Source: Neospora caninum Liverpool
Lineage: Eukaryota > Apicomplexa > Conoidasida > Eucoccidiorida > Sarcocystidae
Assembly: GCF_000208865.1 (NCBI RefSeq)
Contig: NC_018397.1
Coordinates: forward strand, 4,865,748-4,929,747
Reading direction: 5' to 3'
DNA length: 64,000 nt
Shown here: positions 57,793-64,000 of the stretch, in pieces
Layout: each line of letters opens with the position of its first letter
Position numbering within the stretch: position 1 is the stretch's first letter
Program-made: the position numbers and the translations under genes
Notes under the pieces: model-generated
Database searches by the model: none
The model's input: only the letters and a program-made list of their open reading frames with translations
What the model was told of the DNA's origin: nothing

Positions 57793-60700
57793 ACGTCTGT
57801 CGCGGCCTTCTCTCTGGCTCGTCGGATAGATGTGAACCAGAATGATCGGCGCTCCAGGAGGCTACCCCTGCGCATGCAAGCAGTTTGTAGGAGTTGAAGG
57901 TACACGCAGCGTGGACACCCGGTCCGACTACATTGGGGAACAGGAGAGGATCCGTTTTTTGAGCATCTGTAATGGCTCGGCATCTCACAGAGAAGAACGG
58001 GCTCGAATCCGAGATTGGAAATGCCTAGTGTGACCTGTGAAGGAGACAGGGATCGTTTGCAGAAAGGACTTCCGCAACAACCAATTTGATCCGATAATCT
58101 TTGCTCATGGTAACTGGGTTTCTCCCCTCGTCAAGCTGGATACAACAATGCTGGCACATGTGCCTATCTGTATTTGCAACGCATAGATTTTGCATGCGCG
58201 TAGAGAATGATAAGTGCAAGCAAGTTGAAATACCGTTCGAAAACACCTCTCTGCTCCGAATTAAGACGCTTCCGATTTGTTTCCTTGTGTCATGGAGACA
58301 TTCAGTCCCTACAGGGCGTTGTTATCTGTTTCATCACAGCGCCATCCGTGTGGGCGGCCTTGCCGAGCGTCGACTGTCAGCTCGGCATTTCTATGAATTT
58401 TTTCCTCCCAAGTTGGGTTGTGACGGCTGTGCATCCAGCTCCGAGGAAGACTGGGGACAAATATTTCAGTGATTAACCAGTTCTTCTTGAGAAAAAAACA
58501 AGAGACGGGTCCTCTCGCGACGGAATCCTTTCTAGAAAATAGCAACAGACGGCTGCTACTTTTAAGGAAGCAAGCGCGAAACTTTTAAAGACTTGCCCTC
58601 TCTCTTTTCTATGTCGAAGCCAGGCTACAGACAGGCCGGCAGTCGAGCTTGCCACCCTCTTAGGATTACACCGGAGACGGAGGAATCTGTCTCGGCATGC
58701 CATATATTGTAGACTCGAACTTTATGACTAGTGCACTCCTCGGGAGCAGCTTCTTCACTGTTTTTTTGGCCGAGTGCTGATTGAAGAAGACTGGAAGAGA
58801 AGCCTTCCAGTAACACGGACTGTAGACTATTGAGAACCAGGGGTTCCCAATCCCTTTGTAGGATTCATCGAAAAGACTGAGCGGGAATGCCAGCCCCAGT
58901 TCCTGTAGAAAACTGTGTGTAGGACGCGTGGGGTACTGTTCTCTTGCGCAAGTAGGCAAAGTGATTTGATTAAGATGAAGCATCCGCGGATTATACGCAG
59001 AGGCGTCGGCTATTCTCCTGTGCGACTAATTCCGCAGGCTTCCGGTCTCCGCCACTGTGGCATTGTGAGCATCGTGAGTTTTTGAGTACCTCTTGTTTTG
59101 CTCTACTTACGGCCGGTCTGGCAAATCTCGGCCTGGTCATGTTTCGGATCAACCCATCCCTGGAGAGGAGAAGAACGTACTGAAACTAAAGCTGATATGA
59201 TTGGCATACATCATTTTCAGCACTCGCGTGAAGATATAGGCCTTCGTGCCACGGTCCCCAGGTTTGACTCGGAGACTCACGCGACCAATCAAGGCAGACG
59301 CAGGGTTTGGGCCAAGTAATTTCCACTGCTGCATCCGCTGACAGTGAGGTATAGGGAACTCATCACGGAGGAATCCAGGATAGTTGAACTGGAGCAAAGT
59401 TCAGTAATTCTGTGTGACTCCTGGTCTTGCGCTAGACTTCACCTGCGAAACTTCAGAACACTGTGGAGTTCCTTCTGTCCTCGACGTGGTGTTCCTCCTC
59501 GGTCACTGAGAGGGCCGGAGTCCACACGGAATCCAGCACGACGCCCGCCAGCCGATGTACTTTTTTTGCAGAGTTCTTTCGAGACGTTGGGGCGTACGAG
59601 CTTCACAACAATTCTTTTTTGTCGACTCAGACATCCAGGTTTCTCTTGATTTCGGGTGTATCGGGACTCGTGTGCGCCCCGTTCGTCTGTGACGGATCTA
59701 TAATGCTGGCGAAGGCCGGAGGCGCAAAATACACGAACAGCCAGAGGGAAAGAGAGATGGGTGGACAGAAAAGACAGAGACCTGCGTTAAAGACCAAGGA
59801 AACGCGAAGGCGCGGGGAGCCGTTACCCACTCAGGACAGCGGCAAAGACATCGCCCAATAGAAGAGGAACCCTAGCAAGACAGAACGGCAGCGAAGGCGG
59901 GAGTTTGCGCGCGCGAAATGGCCCGAAAAAGGAGTGTGTCGCTCGCCAGATTGTGAATCCACATGTGCACACTTTCGCCATTCTGCCGTCAACTTATAAG
60001 TCTCCGCGTTTTCTCCCGGATTGCAGGGTCAGATGAATAGAGCTCCCTTCTCTGCTTTTCCGTGTCGGGCCTCGAAGCCATCTCGTTTCCTCCCCGGGCG
60101 TTTCCCGCTTTCCAGCATAACTCCCTCCCGTCCCTCTCCGCATCTTTTCCACTCTTGCACACGTGTGTGTAATGTTGCTCCCTGAAAACGTCTCATGGCC
60201 GACACACTTCTGCTGACACAGGAGGCTTAACGAGAGCAGTGTGTAAGGTTCACCTGCCGCGCGCGTGCATGCTCGCACGTTCTCTGCCTCGAAAAAGACG
60301 CGGAGACACCGGCGAGTCCCCGGATTACACATCGCACATCGCGATCATTCGTCTGCGTTTTTTCTTCGGCGCTCGATTCTTTATCTCAGCACTCTTCTTC
60401 GGTCCCCAACAAGACTGCGACCGTAGAGGGAGACTCCAGGATTTGTAAGGAGACGTTGTGGGTTGCCCGGCAGTCGTACCTTCAGGACAGGACGTTTCGA
60501 GAGACGCGGGGACGTTCCAAGAACTCCGGCTTCACCCGGTCCCTGCGTTTTGGGTCAGAAGGGATTTGATCGTGGAGTCACTTTCCGTGGCAGCTGGAGA
60601 GGATATCGCTCCGCTGGATATATACATATATATACGGACAAACTCGGACCTCTCGCGGACAGCCACCCGACAGCCGGAGTGAAGAAGAATCGTGGAATAG

Positions 60701-61569
60701 ACCCGTTCGTCATTGCCGTCACGGGAAGAAAACCCACGTCTACAGACATCTTGAGAAGTCTTATCCAAGGCTTCTGGAGGTCGCGACACCCGCGTTCTCC
60801 GGAATTCCGTCCCAAGCGATACAGTGTACACACACACACACCCGAAACGAATAGGGTAGAGGCCCCAGTTGGCCCAGTAATAGACGCTCGTCCATTTGAT
60901 CTCTCTCTCGGCGCGGAGAGGGAACGCATCGATATCCCCAAACGACGCGCAGTTCCGCTCCCTCCTTTCTATCACAGGAGACCCCAAACGGCGTCTCGAG
61001 GGTGTCGACGGTTGCGTTTGGCAGCTGACGGCGGGCGACATTCTCCACAGTCTGTTCGGCTTCTGTCAAGAATATGCTAACTCATGGGATGTGACGCGGG
61101 GCAGAAAGCGAGCGTGCCTTTCTTCGGAGCGAGGTTAACTCCGGCCAGGACGCGAGGAGGAGCCGCTCGGTGTGTGGCGGGTCCCGTTTTCGTGTGTTGA
61201 GCTGTCTTTAATGCTTTCGTCGCAACAGGAAAGAAAGCTTCCTTGGGTTTCTGCGTCCTCGGTTCCGCGCCTTTTCTGAGGTCCCAGAAGCAGCACATCT
61301 ATGTAGACGACTTGTATCGGTCCTCTGTTTTCGGCCCAACTTTTTTTCACCCGTCCTCGGGGGATTTCTTCCGGCGTTTCGTCTGCCGCAGAAATCAGAG
61401 ACCCAAAACTCGGGACTTGCTCGACGCACCCGCCATCCAGTTTTTTCGTGTGCTCTTCCCTTTGGGAGCACGGGATGCCTCTGAATCGAACGTCGAAGCC
61501 GTGTCTTTTCGCTCCGTTCCGCTGCCTGTTTTCCCACCCTTTCCCCTCGAGTTCCTTCCCAAGACAAAA
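57793..61569. other. intergenic region between TOR and the ceramide synthase, no supported gene
   Basis: These 3.8 kb hold the TOR 3' untranslated region and the promoter and leader of the next gene. Open frames of 100 to 205 codons exist (for example 60463-61080 +), but they match no family and overlap complementary frames. The segment 61243-61569 is open in the same frame as the synthase start and could be an N-terminal extension, though it ends in a T-rich leader-like stretch and a good ATG follows. Confidence 0.45.
60828..60841. repeat. (AC)7 microsatellite
   Basis: Seven AC units lie in the presumed promoter or leader of the ceramide synthase gene, about 730 bases before its ATG. Confidence 0.85.
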
Positions 61570-64000
61570 ATGACGCCTGTTCCATACCAGTCTCTCCCAG
61601 AGGATCTCCGCAGATTCGAAGAGGCTTGCTACGCTCCCGACGGCACGCTGGTGCGCTTCGGTGACCCCTACGTGGACGACCTGAGGGAGCAGGTTCGCCA
61701 GGGCGAAAATGGAACCTCCACCGTGGATCTGTACCTCCTCAATCCGACGCTCAGTTGGGCAGATGCTCATTTCATCGTCTTGGTAGGCACCCCCTCACTG
61801 GGTCTTCTTCTTTTAAGTCGTCCTGGAATTCGTCGATTCGGGGCTCCTCGCGCGACGCGACAGGCGCTTTGTGTACCGTGTTGCCTGGCTACCTGCTTTT
61901 TTTTCTCGATTATGCTGCCTCAGACTCTTTCTTCTCATCTTCGCCTGTGCCACGTCGAGTGGTGGACGTCCTTCCTTCTTTGCCCCTCCCCTCTAGACAT
62001 TCTCGCCCGCTTCGCATCTCAACGGGGTATCCAGTCGATAGTGCACGACTTTCTCGTGTTTCGCGGTCGGCTGTGTCCGGACATTTCGCTCTCTTTCACC
62101 GCTACGTGTGCCTTCTTTGTGTTTCGCAGGTGTGCGCCGCTCTCTGCTCTCTGCGCCTGTTCGTCAGTGGGGCGATGCTGCCGGCCTGGAGGCCGCGCTT
62201 CAGCGTCTTCAAATATTTCGGCCAGAAGGCGGACATTGTGAAACCTGGGAAGCTCTGCAAATTCGCGGAGAATCTCTGGTAAGGGACTCCCGGATATCTC
62301 TTCCCTATGCAGCGAATCCAAAAGGGAAAAATCGGAAAGCCCTTGGCATTCGTCTCTTCCTTCTGTCGACGGCGTTGCCTCGGGGAGAGAGTCGAGGATA
62401 AAGATCACAAAAATCCCCCTCTATGCCCCTACTTTTTGCCTGGCGAGAATTCGAAGAAACGTGTGCTCATACACACATGCAACGCATGTACCCTTCTATT
62501 TCTACGGATCTCCATATGCCTGTTTCTAGGCCTAGCTACGTATATATGTCTATATATGTATATGGGCATGTAGAGAGACGAGTCTCTGTTTTCCGTTTAC
62601 ACCTGTCTTTTTCCGAGTTGTACAGGAGATCTGTGCGGGAGAAAACAGGATGCGAAGCGTACCGAATGCTGACCGCCTTCTCGTTGTTGCCATCTCGCGT
62701 GCATGGCTCCCTTTGTCTTTCCGGCTTTTGGGAAGAGTCTTGTTTCCCGCTTTTTGTTGAGTCTAAGGAAGACGCAGGACTCAGTTCGTCTCTCGGAAGT
62801 CCGTGTTTCTCTTGACGTACAGAATGCTTCTTGAGCGGGCTGAATGATTGCGCCGTGACCGTTCGCCGCTCCATGCCGTTTCGCCTTTCGTCTGCTCGTG
62901 CGTTTTGTCGAGGGCTCACTCCGGATGGCCGGCGTCGTCGCTTTCCTTCCAACTGTAAGGAACTCTTCATTCTCATTCGGCTTCGTCGGTTTCGAGCCGA
63001 AACGAGTGTTTCTCTGGCGCGTGAAAGCAGCCGTTTGGCTGGGCGACTCGTTTTCCCCACCTTGCATGTGTCTTCCTGTCTTTGCTGACCAGGTACGCCC
63101 TGTGGCACACAATCTCCTTCTCGTGGGGCGTATGGGTAATCGTCCAGGAGGCAGGAACTCCGGAAGCCCCGGGTTGGAGTCGCATGATGTTTCAGCATCC
63201 TGAAGGCCGTTGGTGAGTCTCGCTTGGCTTCCTTTGTGGCCGGTCCCTCGCTCTCGTTTGCCCTCTTCTCTGTTCTTCTCTGTTCTTGGGTTCGCTCTTC
63301 TCTTTCGTCGGAGTTCCCATACGTGTGTTTTCTCTTCTTGCGAATGCTTACCGGCGTAAAAAGCGTTCACCCAGTTACTAAACAGGTCTGTCCGTCTTCT
63401 CAACGCTGTTTCCTCTCGTTTCTTCTTTCGGCTTCACCATGAACCGGGGACGTTTTCTCGAACTCCATTTCGGCGCTGAAGAGACACGCATGCCAGGCGA
63501 GAATCGCACACGGACACTTGGCCTCGTTTCCTGCATGCGTCTTTAGGTTTTGGATCACCACCGAGGCCGAGTACGCGCTGGGGTCCATCGGCTGGCCTCT
63601 GTTGCTCCCCTCTGTCGCACTGCGGCATTACTACTTGACACAGATCGCCTTCTGGATCTCCTGTGCTGTCTTCCTCCGCATCGAGACCCGGCGCTCCGAC
63701 CACGTCGTGTTTATCATGCACCACGCAAGCACAGTCTGCCTCGTTGGCCTCTCCTACGCGTGCTCCTATTGGCGAATTGGGCTGGTGAGACACAGGGGAT
63801 CGCGGCCTACCTGCGCGAGCGGTGGGAGCTGTGGCCGAAGCGCGTGGGAGCGACCTCAGCTTTTTTTCGCAACTGCTTTTGCGTCGCCACACCTGTCTCG
63901 GCGCGCCTGGGCCTCCAGGCCTCGAACAGTCTCTTCTGTGTTCTTTCGTCCGGACTTCGCTTTCGGCAGCTCTCGCCCCACTCTGGAGAAGAGACAAGGA
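61570..64000 (+). CDS. ceramide synthase, LAG1/TLC domain (5' part, cut by window end)
   Basis: Ceramide synthases join a fatty acyl-CoA to a sphingoid base in the ER membrane. Exons are 61570-61782 (ATG in context ACAAAAATGAC, phase 0), 62130-62278 (phase 2), 63093-63212 (phase 2) and 63547-63784 (phase 0); the next exon lies beyond or at the edge of the window. Joined, they give about 240 residues. A soluble start (LPEDLRRFEEACYAPDGT) is followed by a membrane segment (FIVLVCAALCSLRLFVSGA), then KLCKFAENLWYALWHTISF, the family's K-F-x-E-x-x-W entry to the TLC domain. Next come RHYYLTQIAFWIS (the Y-Y-x-x-Q helix), then RRSDHVVFIMHHASTV with the catalytic double histidine of the Lag1 motif, and a further membrane segment. 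The third Lag1 feature, the later Asp pair, is not in view. T. gondii is known to have ceramide synthases; which one this is cannot be told. Confidence 0.88.

Noticed and set aside
60463..61080. 205-codon + strand frame
   Set aside because: It contains the (AC)n run and AT-rich strings, matches no family, and sits where the promoter and leader of the ceramide synthase are expected.

Overview
The window is nuclear DNA of a cyst-forming coccidian (Sarcocystidae) close to Toxoplasma gondii; the genus (Toxoplasma, Hammondia, Neospora, Besnoitia) cannot be fixed from the sequence alone. The reasons are a complete 453-residue alpha-tubulin of the Toxoplasma TUBA1 type split into three exons, purine-rich AAAATG-like start contexts, many short exons with GT..AG introns and T-rich acceptors, very long serine/glycine/arginine-rich insertions inside conserved proteins, and roughly balanced base composition. 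A run of exactly 100 N marks an assembly gap.

Layout. 1-7.3 kb: a small split gene on the + strand that reads as a profilin of the profilin-4 type, then a low-complexity reading frame on the - strand. 8.0-11.3 kb (-): a METTL21/METTL16-type lysine methyltransferase. 13.3-20.6 kb (-): CFAP69, an armadillo-repeat protein of the flagellar axoneme. 20.6-22.7 kb: a divergent intergenic region serving CFAP69 (-) and TUBA1 (+). 22.7-24.8 kb (+): alpha-tubulin. 27.6-29.0 kb (+): PPP1R42, a leucine-rich repeat protein linked to gamma-tubulin and sperm in animals. 31.7-57.8 kb (+): one very large gene for the target-of-rapamycin kinase TOR, which I traced through about 25 phase-compatible exons from N-terminal HEAT repeats through FAT, FRB, PI3K-like kinase and FATC (about 5,310 residues, about twice human mTOR). 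61.6-64.0 kb (+): the 5' part of a ceramide synthase (LAG1/TLC domain), cut by the window end.

Biology. The first half groups genes of the tubulin/actin cytoskeleton whose animal relatives act in cilia or sperm (profilin-4-like, CFAP69, alpha-tubulin, PPP1R42); in coccidia the only flagellated stage is the microgamete. The second half holds a growth-control kinase and a sphingolipid enzyme. The most notable points are the TOR itself: its FRB domain has lost several residues of the rapamycin-binding pocket, its activation-loop DFG reads DFS, and its HEAT region carries CxxC-bearing insertions. Exon joins are hand-derived from splice motifs, reading phase and family similarity recalled from memory; no alignment or RNA evidence was available.
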